From NCBI GenBank assembly GCA_017992055.1, contig JAGOPK010000001.1, positions 124,001 to 188,000 of the forward strand: 64,000 nucleotides of DNA, read 5' to 3'. Below, piece by piece: positions 33,937 through 41,915 of this stretch. Each line of letters opens with the position of its first letter. Within the stretch, counting starts at the first letter, position 1. The position numbers and the translations under genes were made by a program. The notes beneath the pieces were generated by a model. It was not told the DNA's origin, did not search any database, and saw only the letters and a program-made list of their open reading frames with translations. This stretch comes from Burkholderiaceae bacterium (lineage in GTDB: Bacteria; Pseudomonadota; Gammaproteobacteria; Burkholderiales; Burkholderiaceae_C).

Positions 33937-34980
33937 ATGGACATCACGCAACTGCTGGCCTTCTCGGTCAAGAACAAGGCCTCTGACCTGCATTTGTCGG
34001 CCGGCCTGCCGCCGATGATCCGCGTGCATGGCGACGTGCGCCGCATCAATGTCGAGCCGCTGGACCACAAGGCGGTGCACGCCATGGTCTACGACATCAT
34101 GAACGACTCGCAGCGCAAGGCCTACGAAGACACGCTGGAGTGCGATTTCTCGTTCGAGATCCAGGGCCTGGCGCGCTTTCGCGTCAATGCCTTCAACCAG
34201 AACCGCGGCGCCGGCGCGGTGTTCCGCACCATTCCCAGCAAGATCCTGACGCTGGAGCAACTGGCCGCGCCGAAGATCTTTGCCGACCTGGCGCTGCGCC
34301 CGCGTGGCCTGGTGCTGGTGACCGGGCCCACCGGCTCGGGCAAGAGCACCACGCTGGCGGCGATGATCAACCACCTGAACGAAAACGAGTACGGCCACGT
34401 GCTGACGGTGGAAGACCCGATCGAGTTCGTGCACGAGAGCAAGAAGTGCCTGGTCAACCAGCGCGAGGTGGGCCCGCACACGATGAGCTTCAACAACGCG
34501 CTGCGCTCGGCGCTGCGCGAGGACCCGGACGCCATCCTGGTGGGCGAAATGCGCGACCTGGAGACCATCCGCCTGGCGCTGACCGCGGCCGAGACCGGCC
34601 ACCTGGTGTTCGGCACCTTGCACACCAGCAGCGCGGCCAAGACCATCGACCGCGTGGTCGACGTGTTCCCGGCGGCCGAGAAGGAGATGGTGCGGGCGAT
34701 GCTGTCCGAATCGCTGATCGCGGTGATCTCGCAGTCGCTGTGCAAGCTGAAGGACGGCTCGGGCCGGGTGGCGGCGCACGAGATCATGATCGGCACGCCG
34801 GCCATCCGCAACCTGATCCGCGAGAACAAGATCGCGCAGATGTATTCGTCGATCCAGACCGGCCAGACCCTGGGCATGCAGACGCTGGACCAGAACCTCA
34901 CCGACCTGGTGCGGCGCAACGTCATCAGCCCGGCCGAGGCCCGGGCCAAGGCGAAGATTCCGGAAAACTTCCCGGGGTGA
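33937..34980 (+). CDS. pilT: Type IV pilus retraction ATPase PilT
   Basis: PilT is the hexameric motor that depolymerises type IV pili for twitching. The 347-residue protein has the N-terminal DLHLSAGLPPMIRVHGDVRRI, Walker A GPTGSGKST at about 130-138, the Asp box LTVEDPIEFVHE, Walker B AILVGEMRDLET and the His box GHLVFGTLHTSSA. The C-terminal AIRNLIRENK motif is needed for retraction in characterised PilT. It is followed by pilU after 140 bp. Confidence 0.96.
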   Translation: MDITQLLAFSVKNKASDLHLSAGLPPMIRVHGDVRRINVEPLDHKAVHAMVYDIMNDSQRKAYEDTLECDFSFEIQGLARFRVNAFNQNRGAGAVFRTIPSKILTLEQLAAPKIFADLALRPRGLVLVTGPTGSGKSTTLAAMINHLNENEYGHVLTVEDPIEFVHESKKCLVNQREVGPHTMSFNNALRSALREDPDAILVGEMRDLETIRLALTAAETGHLVFGTLHTSSAAKTIDRVVDVFPAAEKEMVRAMLSESLIAVISQSLCKLKDGSGRVAAHEIMIGTPAIRNLIRENKIAQMYSSIQTGQTLGMQTLDQNLTDLVRRNVISPAEARAKAKIPENFPG

Positions 34981-34987
34981 GGCTGGA

Positions 34988-35017
34988 CGCCAGGAGGTCC
35001 CTGCGGACCTCATGGCG
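34988..35017. terminator. Strong hairpin just after pilT
   Basis: CGCCAGGAGGTCC and GGACCTCATGGCG pair over 13 positions with a single G-A mismatch around a CTGC loop, starting 8 nt after the pilT stop. There is no U-tract, so it may protect or weaken the pilT transcript end instead of ending it. It would allow different levels of pilT and pilU. Confidence 0.5.
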
Positions 35018-35120
35018 CCTGCCGAACCGCCCGAGCTCTGCGAGGGCGTGGGAGGGCCGTGGCGGTGCGCTGGCCCCTGGTCCACAATGATCAAACGGTG
35101 CATGCCAGGGGGTATGACAG

Positions 35121-36257
35121 ATGGAACGCGAACAGGCCTCGAAATTCGTCAACGACCTGCTGCGCCTGATGGTGGCGCGCGGCGGCTCGGATCTGTTCCT
35201 CACCGCCGACTTCCCGCCGGCGATCAAGGTCGACGGCAAGGTCACGCGGGTGTCGCCGCAGCCGCTGACCGGCCTGCACACGCTGGCGCTGGCGCGCTCG
35301 GTGATGAACGAGCGCCAGGCCGCCGAGTTCGAGCGCACCAAGGAGTGCAATTTCGCGATCTCGCCGCATGGCATCGGCCGCTTCCGCGTCAATGCCTTCA
35401 TGCAGCAGGGCCATGTGGGCATGGTCATGCGCACCATCCCGCAGACCCTGCCGACCATCGACGGCCTGCAGCTGCCGCCGGTGCTCAAGGAGGTGGCGAT
35501 GACCAAGCGCGGCCTGGTGATCTTTGTCGGCGCCACCGGCTCGGGCAAGAGCACCTCGCTGGCGGCCATGGTCGACCACCGCAACGAGAACAGCTACGGC
35601 CACATCATCACCATCGAGGATCCGGTGGAGTTCGTGCATGCGCACAAGAACTGCATCGTCACCCAGCGTGAGGTCGGCATCGACACCGACGGCTGGGAGC
35701 AGGCGCTGAAGAACACGCTGCGCCAGGCGCCCGACGTGATCCTGATGGGCGAAATCCGCGACCGCGAGACCATGGAGCATGCGGTGGCCTTCGCCGAGAC
35801 TGGCCACCTGTGCCTGGCCACCCTGCATGCCAACAGCGCCAACCAGGCGCTGGACCGCATCATCAACTTCTTCCCCGAAGAGCGGCGCCAGCAGCTGCTG
35901 ATGGACCTGAGCCTGAACCTGCGCTCGCTGGTGTCGCAGCGCCTGATGCCGCGCGAGGAGGGCAAGGGCCGCATCGCCGCGGTGGAGATCCTGCTCAACA
36001 CGCCGCTGGTGTCCGACCTGATCTTCAAGGGCGAGGTGGCCGAGATCAAGGATCTGATGAAGCGCAGCCGCGAGCTGGGCATGCAGACCTTCGACCAGGC
36101 GCTGTTCGACCTGTACGAGCGTGGCGAGATCAGCTACGAGGATGCGCTGCGCAATGCCGACTCGGTCAACGACCTGCGGTTGCAGATCAAGCTGCACAGC
36201 CAGCGTGCGCGCACGCGCGATCTGTCTGCAGGCACCGAGCACCTGAGCATCATGTGA
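35121..36257 (+). CDS. pilU: PilT-dependent type IV pilus ATPase PilU
   Basis: PilU is a PilT paralogue that assists forceful retraction. The 378-residue protein has GGSDLFLTADFPPAIKVDGKV, Walker A GATGSGKSTS, the Asp box ITIEDPVEFVHAH, Walker B VILMGEIRDRET and the His box GHLCLATLHANSA. It has the longer C-terminal tail typical of PilU, and lacks the AIRNLIRE motif of PilT, having LVSDLIFKGEVAEIKDLM there. The pilT-pilU order is conserved. Confidence 0.95.
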   Translation: MEREQASKFVNDLLRLMVARGGSDLFLTADFPPAIKVDGKVTRVSPQPLTGLHTLALARSVMNERQAAEFERTKECNFAISPHGIGRFRVNAFMQQGHVGMVMRTIPQTLPTIDGLQLPPVLKEVAMTKRGLVIFVGATGSGKSTSLAAMVDHRNENSYGHIITIEDPVEFVHAHKNCIVTQREVGIDTDGWEQALKNTLRQAPDVILMGEIRDRETMEHAVAFAETGHLCLATLHANSANQALDRIINFFPEERRQQLLMDLSLNLRSLVSQRLMPREEGKGRIAAVEILLNTPLVSDLIFKGEVAEIKDLMKRSRELGMQTFDQALFDLYERGEISYEDALRNADSVNDLRLQIKLHSQRARTRDLSAGTEHLSIM

Positions 36258-36286
36258 CGCGGCGGGGCCGCCCTAAACTCGCGGCC

Positions 36287-37207
36287 ATGAGCACCCCTGC
36301 CACCGCGGCCGCCAAGGCCTACACCGCTGTTCCTCCCCGTCGTGTCGCCTTTCTGGGCCTGGGCGTGATGGGTTATCCGATGGCCGGCCACCTGGCCCGC
36401 GCCGGCCACCAGGTGGCGGTCTACAACCGCACCGCGGCCAAGGCCCAGGCCTGGGCGGCCGAGTTCGGCGGCACGGCCGCGGCCACGCCGCGCGAGGCGG
36501 CGGCTGCGAACGGCGGCGCCGAGTTCGTGTTCGCCTGCGTCGGCAACGACGACGACCTGCGTTCGGTGGTGCTGGGCCAGGACGGCGCTTTCGCCGGCAT
36601 GGCCGGCGGCGCGGTGTTCGTCGACCACACCACGGCCTCGGCCGAGGTGGCGCGTGAACTGCACGCCGCGGCGCAGGCGCTGGGCCTGCACTTCGTCGAT
36701 GCGCCGGTGTCGGGCGGCCAGGCCGGCGCCGTCAACGGCGCGCTGACCGTGATGTGCGGCGGCGATGCCGCGCCCTTCGAGGCCATGCAGCCGGTGGCGA
36801 TGGCGTTTTCGCGCGCCGTCACCCGCGTCGGCGAGGCCGGTGCCGGCCAACTGGCCAAGATGGTCAACCAGGTCTGCATCGCCGGCCTGGTGCAGGGCCT
36901 GTCCGAGGCCATCGCCTTCGGTCAGCGCGCCGGACTGGACATGAAGCAGGTGCTGGACGTCATCGGCAAGGGCGCGGCCCAGAGCTGGCAGATGGACAAC
37001 CGTGGCAAGACCATGGTCGACGACCAGTTCAATTTCGGCTTTGCCGTGGACTGGATGCGCAAGGACCTGGGCCTGGTGCTGGACGAGGCGCGCCGCAACG
37101 GTGCCCGCGTGCCGGTGACGGCCCTGGTCGACCAGTTTTATGCCGATGTGCAGGCCCAGGGCGGTGGCCGCTGGGACACCTCCAGCCTGATCAAGCGGCT
37201 GAAGTGA
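36287..37207 (+). CDS. NAD(P)-dependent beta-hydroxyacid dehydrogenase (3-hydroxyisobutyrate dehydrogenase family)
   Basis: The 306-residue enzyme begins its Rossmann fold with VAFLGLGVMGYPMAGHLARAG after a 17-residue Ala-rich tail. The substrate motif DAPVSGGQAGA and the catalytic Lys in GQLAKMVNQ are present, and the C-terminal all-helical domain ends ALVDQFYADVQAQGGGRWDTSSL. The family reduces or oxidises short beta-hydroxyacids such as 3-hydroxyisobutyrate or tartronate semialdehyde. The neighbours do not indicate which. TAAACT at 36274-36279 is a possible -10 that would place transcription start at the ATG. Confidence 0.88.
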   Translation: MSTPATAAAKAYTAVPPRRVAFLGLGVMGYPMAGHLARAGHQVAVYNRTAAKAQAWAAEFGGTAAATPREAAAANGGAEFVFACVGNDDDLRSVVLGQDGAFAGMAGGAVFVDHTTASAEVARELHAAAQALGLHFVDAPVSGGQAGAVNGALTVMCGGDAAPFEAMQPVAMAFSRAVTRVGEAGAGQLAKMVNQVCIAGLVQGLSEAIAFGQRAGLDMKQVLDVIGKGAAQSWQMDNRGKTMVDDQFNFGFAVDWMRKDLGLVLDEARRNGARVPVTALVDQFYADVQAQGGGRWDTSSLIKRLK

Positions 37208-37222
37208 GCCCGCGGCCCGGGC

Positions 37223-37882
37223 TCACTTCTTCTCGGGCGGCGGCTGGATGCGGGCCAGCTCGGCCTCGCTGACCACCTCGAAGACGCGCACCACCTTGCT
37301 GACGCCGCTGACGCCCCGCGCCAGCTCGGCGGCGCGGCTGGCCTCGCGCTCGGTGACGATGCCCATCAGGTAGACGATGCCGCGCTCGGTGACCACCTTC
37401 AGCGCATTCGCCTGCAGGTCCTTGGCGTCGATGTAGGTCGCCTTGACCTTGCTGGTGACCACGGTGTCGCTGGCGCGCGAGGTCAGCGAGCTGGCGCCGG
37501 CCACGGCCAGCTCGTTGACCGTGCCACGCACGTTCTCGATGCGCGCCACCGCCTGCTCCACCGCCGTGCGGTCGGCCTCGTTGGCCACCTCGCCGCTGAG
37601 CAGCACGCTGCGGTTGAACGAGGTCACGTTGACATGGCCACGCTCGCCCACGGCCTCGCGCACGCGGGCGATGGCCTTCAGCTCGATGGCCTGGTCTTCC
37701 AGCTGCGCGCCCGAGGTGCGGCGGTCGGTGGCGGTGAGCACGGTGCCGACCATGGCGCCGCCCATCACCAGCGGCGCGGCACAGCCGGCCGCCAGCACGG
37801 CCGCCAGCAGCGCGGCGGCCAGGCCACCGCGGCGCAGCGCCGTGGCAGAAGAATTGTTCACGTCCAGAGTCTCACGGGTCAT
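37223..37882 (-). CDS. dolP: BON-domain outer-membrane lipoprotein, DolP-like
   Basis: This 219-residue protein has a long N-region and a lipobox LAAGC (Cys about 34), so it is lipidated. Two BON domains follow (about residues 60-130, VNVTSFNRSVLLSGEVANEADR; and 140-205, VKATYIDAKDLQANALKVVTERGIVYLMG). DolP binds anionic phospholipids and supports outer-membrane integrity in E. coli. It overlaps diaA by 4 bp, as in the E. coli yraN-diaA-dolP order. The C-terminus ends with a Pro/Lys tail. Confidence 0.9.
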   Translation of the reverse strand: MTRETLDVNNSSATALRRGGLAAALLAAVLAAGCAAPLVMGGAMVGTVLTATDRRTSGAQLEDQAIELKAIARVREAVGERGHVNVTSFNRSVLLSGEVANEADRTAVEQAVARIENVRGTVNELAVAGASSLTSRASDTVVTSKVKATYIDAKDLQANALKVVTERGIVYLMGIVTEREASRAAELARGVSGVSKVVRVFEVVSEAELARIQPPPEKK

Positions 37883-38496
37883 GCAGAGTCCTGTTCACCC
37901 AGCAGTTGCAGATCGATCGCGTCGCACAGGCAGTGCAGCACCAGCAGCTGGGCCTCGCGCACGCGCACGCGGCGGTCGTGCGGCACGGCGATCAGCACAT
38001 CGGTTTCGCCCAGCGTGGCGCGCAGCGCGCCACCGCTGCGCCCGGTCAGCGCAATCACGGTCATGTCCTTGCCCTGGGCGGCCTGGGCGGCGGCGCTGAG
38101 CGCCGGCGCGTCGCCATCGGCATCCACCAGCAGCAGCAGGTCGCCGGGCTGGCCCAGGGTATCGACCTGGCGCGACAGCACGGTGTCGGCCGCGGCCTCG
38201 CCTTGTGGTCCTGCGGCCAGCAGGCCGCCCAGCATCACGCCGTCGGCGCCCAGCGCGATGGCGGCCAGGCCGGGGCGGTCGCGCTCGAAGCGGCCGGTCA
38301 GCGCCGCGGCGGCCAGTTGGGCCAGGGCCGCGCCAGGGCCCAGGCCGGCCACCAGCACGCGCGCGCCGGACGTGAGCGCACCCACCAGGGCCTGGGCGGC
38401 CTCGGCGATCGGACGGCCCAGCACCTCGGCGGCCTGGTATTGCAGATCGGCGCTCTCGAAGAACTGCTGCTGGATGCGCTGTTCAAGCATGGACAT
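37879..38496 (-). CDS. diaA: SIS-domain protein, DiaA/GmhA-like
   Basis: This 205-residue SIS (sugar isomerase) domain protein reads VLVAGLGPGAALAQLAAAALTG, LSRQVDTLGQPGDLLLLVDADG and VIALTGRSGGALRATL, the SIS core without the full GmhA zinc set. In E. coli DiaA binds DnaA and times replication start. The genomic position between yraN and dolP supports DiaA over phosphoheptose isomerase. Some ligand residues normally seen in DiaA (GNGGS-type loop) are replaced by GLGPG, so function may differ. Confidence 0.75.
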   Translation of the reverse strand: MSMLEQRIQQQFFESADLQYQAAEVLGRPIAEAAQALVGALTSGARVLVAGLGPGAALAQLAAAALTGRFERDRPGLAAIALGADGVMLGGLLAAGPQGEAAADTVLSRQVDTLGQPGDLLLLVDADGDAPALSAAAQAAQGKDMTVIALTGRSGGALRATLGETDVLIAVPHDRRVRVREAQLLVLHCLCDAIDLQLLGEQDSA

Positions 38497-38559
38497 GCAT
38501 TATCCGACACGCTCCTGGTGCATCGGTTCCATGCACCGTCGGCGTGCGCCGCGGCCGGC

Positions 38560-38934
38560 TCAGGCGGTGAAGGCCCCGCGCAGCCACTGCAGCGAGTCGC
38601 CGTCGATGGCCACCACATCGAAGCGGCAGGGCGGCAGGACGCGGTAGCGCAGCAGCCAGTGCTGGGCGGCGCGCTGGATGCGCTGCTGCTTGAGCGCCGA
38701 CACGCTGGCCGCCGCGCCACCGTGGCGGGCATTGCGGCGCGCGCGCACCTCGACGAAGACCAGGGTGCCATCGGGCTCGCGGCAGATCAGGTCGATCTCG
38801 GCGCCGCGCCGGTGCGGGCCGCCGGCGAGCCGATAATTCCGGCACTCCAGCACCAGGCCGTGGCGCAGCAGATGGGCCAGCGCACGGTCTTCGGCGGCAT
38901 CGCCGCGGGCCTTGGAACTCTCCCCCGTGAACAT
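38560..38934 (-). CDS. YraN/UPF0102 family endonuclease-like protein
   Basis: The ATG at 38934 gives 124 residues: RGDAAEDRALAHLLRHGLVLECRNYR, then GAEIDLICREPDGTLVFVEVRAR and AALKQQRI-type segments. This is the PD-(D/E)XK-like core (Glu-x-Asp and Glu-Val-Lys/Arg) of the UPF0102 family, also known from Holliday-junction-resolvase-like folds. The last catalytic Lys is replaced by Arg (FVEVRAR). Its 5' end overlaps the rsmI start on the other strand by 8 bp. Confidence 0.86.
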   Translation of the reverse strand: MFTGESSKARGDAAEDRALAHLLRHGLVLECRNYRLAGGPHRRGAEIDLICREPDGTLVFVEVRARRNARHGGAAASVSALKQQRIQRAAQHWLLRYRVLPPCRFDVVAIDGDSLQWLRGAFTA

Positions 38935-39859
38935 CGACGCCTCCCTGCTCCAGCACGCCGCGGCAGCCGCCGCCGGCCACCAGCAGTACCCCGCCGGGGC
39001 ACTGTACGTGGTGGCCACGCCCATCGGCAACCTGGCCGACCTGAGCCTGCGTGCCCTGCACCTGCTGGGCCTGGTGGATGCCGTGGCCTGCGAGGACAAG
39101 CGCGTCACCGGTGCCCTGCTGCACCACCTGGGCCTGGACAAGCCGCTGCTGGCCCTGCACCAGCACAACGAGCACGAGGCGGCGCAGCAGGTCATCCACC
39201 GCCTGGCCCAGGGCCAGCGCGTGGCCTATGCCAGCGATGCCGGCACGCCGGCGGTGTCCGATCCCGGCGCGGTGCTGGTGGCGGCGGTGGTGGCGGCCGG
39301 CCACCGCGTGGTGCCGCTGCCCGGGCCCAGCAGCGCCACCACCGCGCTCAGCGCCGCCGGCGACGTGCTGGCCCAGGGTTATGCCTTCGTCGGCTTTGTG
39401 CCGGCCAAGGGCGCCGAGCGCCGCACGGCGCTGGCGGCGCTGGCCGCCGATGCACGCTGCCAGGTGCTGTTCGAGGCGCCGCACCGCATCGTCGCGCTGG
39501 CCGACGAGCTGGCCGCGGCCCAGCCGCAGCGCCGCGTGACGCTGGCGCGCGAGCTGAGCAAGCAGTTCGAGAGCATCGTCACCCAGGCCGCGGCCGATCT
39601 GCCGGCCTGGCTGGCCGCCGATGCCAACCGCCAGCGCGGCGAGTTCGTGCTGGTGCTGCATGCACTGCCGGCGGCGGAGGACGAGGCGGCCGTGCCGCCG
39701 GCGGTCGAGGCCTTGCTGGCGCCGCTGCTGCAGGTGCTGCCGCTGAAGCAGGCCGTGGCCCTGGTGGCCGAGGCCTGTCATGCGCCGCGCAATGCGCTGT
39801 ACCAGCGCGCGCTGGAGCTGCGCGAGGCCCAGGCCGACGCCGATCCGGACGCCGGCTGA
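38927..39859 (+). CDS. rsmI: 16S rRNA (cytidine(1402)-2'-O)-methyltransferase RsmI
   Basis: RsmI methylates the ribose of C1402 in 16S rRNA. The protein has the tetrapyrrole-methylase fold with LYVVATPIGNLADLSLRAL, CEDKRVTGALLHHLG, ISDAGTPAVSDPGA-like motif (YASDAGTPAVSDPG) and PLPGPSSATTALSAAG. A GTG at 38927 is chosen, giving 310 residues; a TTG five codons earlier is the alternative. Either way the start overlaps the divergent yraN start, so both promoters must lie inside the opposite gene. Confidence 0.93.
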   Translation: MNIDASLLQHAAAAAAGHQQYPAGALYVVATPIGNLADLSLRALHLLGLVDAVACEDKRVTGALLHHLGLDKPLLALHQHNEHEAAQQVIHRLAQGQRVAYASDAGTPAVSDPGAVLVAAVVAAGHRVVPLPGPSSATTALSAAGDVLAQGYAFVGFVPAKGAERRTALAALAADARCQVLFEAPHRIVALADELAAAQPQRRVTLARELSKQFESIVTQAAADLPAWLAADANRQRGEFVLVLHALPAAEDEAAVPPAVEALLAPLLQVLPLKQAVALVAEACHAPRNALYQRALELREAQADADPDAG

Positions 39860-39861
39860 AC

Positions 39862-40254
39862 TCAGTTCGGCGCGCTGGCCGGCGCCGCCGGCTTGTGGTG
39901 AGCCCGGTGCTGGCGGTCGTGCTTCTGGTGGCGGATGTCGGCGCTGGCGCCGTCCTGCATCTTGTGCAGGCGGTGGCGTTCCTTGGCCGTCACCGTGCCA
40001 TCGGCCTTGGCATGGGCTTCGGCATGGGCCACGGCGCGCTGCTCGCGGTGCAGCCGGCGCTGCTCGTGCGGCGTCAGCGTGCCCGAGGCCGCACCCTGGG
40101 CGATGCGTGCCTGCTGGCGGGCCTGGCGGGCGTCCACGCCTGGCGTGGAGGCGCCAGGGGTCGGCGGCGCAGGCGTCTGGGCTTGGGCCTGGGCGGCCAG
40201 CGTGGCCAGGGCCAGGGTGGAGGCGATCAAGGAGGTCTTCAGCAGGCTGCGCAT
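39862..40254 (-). CDS. Small periplasmic His-rich hypothetical protein
   Basis: The start at 40254 gives 130 residues with a signal peptide (MRSLLKTSLIASTLALATLA). The mature part has a Pro/Thr-rich segment and then two related helical units: GTLTPHEQRRLHREQ and GTVTAKERHRLHKMQ, each followed by basic, His-rich sequence. The tail is HHKPAAPASAPN. I do not recognise a named family, though similar His-rich small exported proteins are common in Burkholderiales. Metal binding is possible but untested. It ends 2 bp from the convergent rsmI stop. Confidence 0.65.
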   Translation of the reverse strand: MRSLLKTSLIASTLALATLAAQAQAQTPAPPTPGASTPGVDARQARQQARIAQGAASGTLTPHEQRRLHREQRAVAHAEAHAKADGTVTAKERHRLHKMQDGASADIRHQKHDRQHRAHHKPAAPASAPN

Positions 40255-40409
40255 GGCACAACACCTTTCGAGGCGGGGGGTGATTCGGGGCATGTCGCTT
40301 GGCCGGGCCCGGCTGCCGCTTTACAACGGCGTGCCGGCCATCGACGTGCACGCCGCCGACTGCAAAGTTGTGTGAATCCGCCGCGGCTGCACGGCCGGAA
40401 GCAGACTCC

Positions 40410-40415
40410 TAGAAT
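40410..40415 (+). promoter_or_regulatory. Candidate -10 element for tldD, implying a leaderless transcript
   Basis: TAGAAT at 40410-40415 lies 6 nt before the tldD ATG at 40422, with a poor -35 (CTGCAC) 17 bp upstream. The predicted start point falls at or next to the ATG, and no ribosome site precedes the ATG. Confidence 0.45.
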
Positions 40416-40421
40416 GGTCCG

Positions 40422-41888
40422 ATGATCTCGCGCGAACCCACCCTGGAGCGGCTGGCCACGGCCCGCCAGTTGCTGATCGAGCCGTTCGGCCTGGACGACG
40501 CCAAGCTGTCGGCGGCGCTGGGCGTGATCGGCGAGCACCGCATCGACGATGCCGACCTGTACTTCCAGATCACCCGCCACGAGGGCTGGAGCCTGGAAGA
40601 AGGCATCGTCAAGAGCGGCAGCTTCGGCATCGACCAGGGCGTGGGCGTGCGCGCCGTGGCCGGCGAGAAGACCGCCTTCGCCTACAGCGACGACATCTCC
40701 GAGGCCAGCCTGCTGGATGCCGCGCGCACCGTGCGCTCCATCGCCGCGGCCGGCCAGAGCCGGCGCATCAAGCTGGCCGGCGCCAAGCCGCGCATCGCCA
40801 GCAGCCGCGCGCTGTATGCGCCCACCGACCCCATCGGCACGCTGGACAGCGCGCAGAAGGTGGCGCTGCTGGAGCGCATCGAGAAGATGGCGCGCTCGCG
40901 CGATCCGCGCATCGTGCAGGTGATGGCCGGCGTGGCCGCCGAATACGACGTGGTGCTGGTGGCACGCGCCGATGGCACGCGCGCTGCCGATGTGCGGCCG
41001 CTGGTGCGCCTCTCCGTGACCGTGATCGCCGAGAGCAATGGCCGGCGCGAGATCGGCTCGGGCGGTGGCGGCGGGCGCTTCGGCCTGGGCTATTTCCAGG
41101 ACGAGGTGCTGAGCCAGTACGTGGACCAGGCGGTCAACGCCGCGCTGACCAACCTTGAATCGCGCCCGGCGCCGGCCGGCCAGATGACCGTGGTGCTGGG
41201 CCCGGGCTGGCCCGGCGTGCTGCTGCACGAGGCCGTGGGCCATGGCCTGGAAGGCGATTTCAACCGCAAGGGCTCCAGCGCGTTTTCGGGCCTGATCGGC
41301 CAGCGCGTGGCCGCCAAGGGCGTGACCGTGCTCGACGACGGCACCCTGCCCGACCGCCGCGGCAGCCTCAACGTCGACGACGAGGGCTGCGCCTCGCAGC
41401 GCAATGTGCTGATCGAGGACGGAATCCTCAAGGGCTACATCCAGGACGCGATGAATGCGCGGCTGATGGGCGTCAAGCCCACCGGCAACGGCCGCCGCGA
41501 GAGCTATGCCCATGTGCCGATGCCGCGCATGACCAACACCTACATGCTGGCCGGCGACAAGAGCAAGGACGAGATCGTCGCCAGCATCCAGCGCGGCCTG
41601 TACGCGACCAATTTCGGCGGCGGCCAGGTCGACATCACCAGCGGCAAGTTCGTGTTCTCGGCCAGCGAGGCCTACTGGGTGGAGAAGGGCAAGATCCTCT
41701 ACCCGGTGAAGGGCGCGACCATCATCGGCAACGGCCCCGAGTCGCTGAAGCGCGTCACGATGATCGGCAACGACCTGCAGCTGGACACCGGTGTCGGCGT
41801 CTGCGGCAAGGAAGGCCAGAGCGTGCCGGTGGGCGTGGGCCAGCCCACGCTGCGCATCGAGGGCATGACCGTCGGCGGCACGGCCTGA
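40422..41888 (+). CDS. tldD: Metalloprotease TldD
   Basis: TldD forms a heterodimeric zinc protease with TldE/PmbA, which unfolds and cleaves peptides such as microcin B17 precursor. The 488-residue protein has the zinc motif HEAVGH (His269, Glu270, His274) in LLHEAVGHGLEGDFN. The downstream Cys and glycine-rich ENGxxKG-type region (IEDGILKGYIQDAMNA) and the C-terminal VGVCGKEGQSVPVGVGQPTLR are also present. The partner gene is not in the window. The tldD-aroG order is common in Burkholderiales. Confidence 0.94.
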   Translation: MISREPTLERLATARQLLIEPFGLDDAKLSAALGVIGEHRIDDADLYFQITRHEGWSLEEGIVKSGSFGIDQGVGVRAVAGEKTAFAYSDDISEASLLDAARTVRSIAAAGQSRRIKLAGAKPRIASSRALYAPTDPIGTLDSAQKVALLERIEKMARSRDPRIVQVMAGVAAEYDVVLVARADGTRAADVRPLVRLSVTVIAESNGRREIGSGGGGGRFGLGYFQDEVLSQYVDQAVNAALTNLESRPAPAGQMTVVLGPGWPGVLLHEAVGHGLEGDFNRKGSSAFSGLIGQRVAAKGVTVLDDGTLPDRRGSLNVDDEGCASQRNVLIEDGILKGYIQDAMNARLMGVKPTGNGRRESYAHVPMPRMTNTYMLAGDKSKDEIVASIQRGLYATNFGGGQVDITSGKFVFSASEAYWVEKGKILYPVKGATIIGNGPESLKRVTMIGNDLQLDTGVGVCGKEGQSVPVGVGQPTLRIEGMTVGGTA

Positions 41889-41915
41889 GCCGCGCCGGCC
41901 TCGGCTTGCCAGCCT

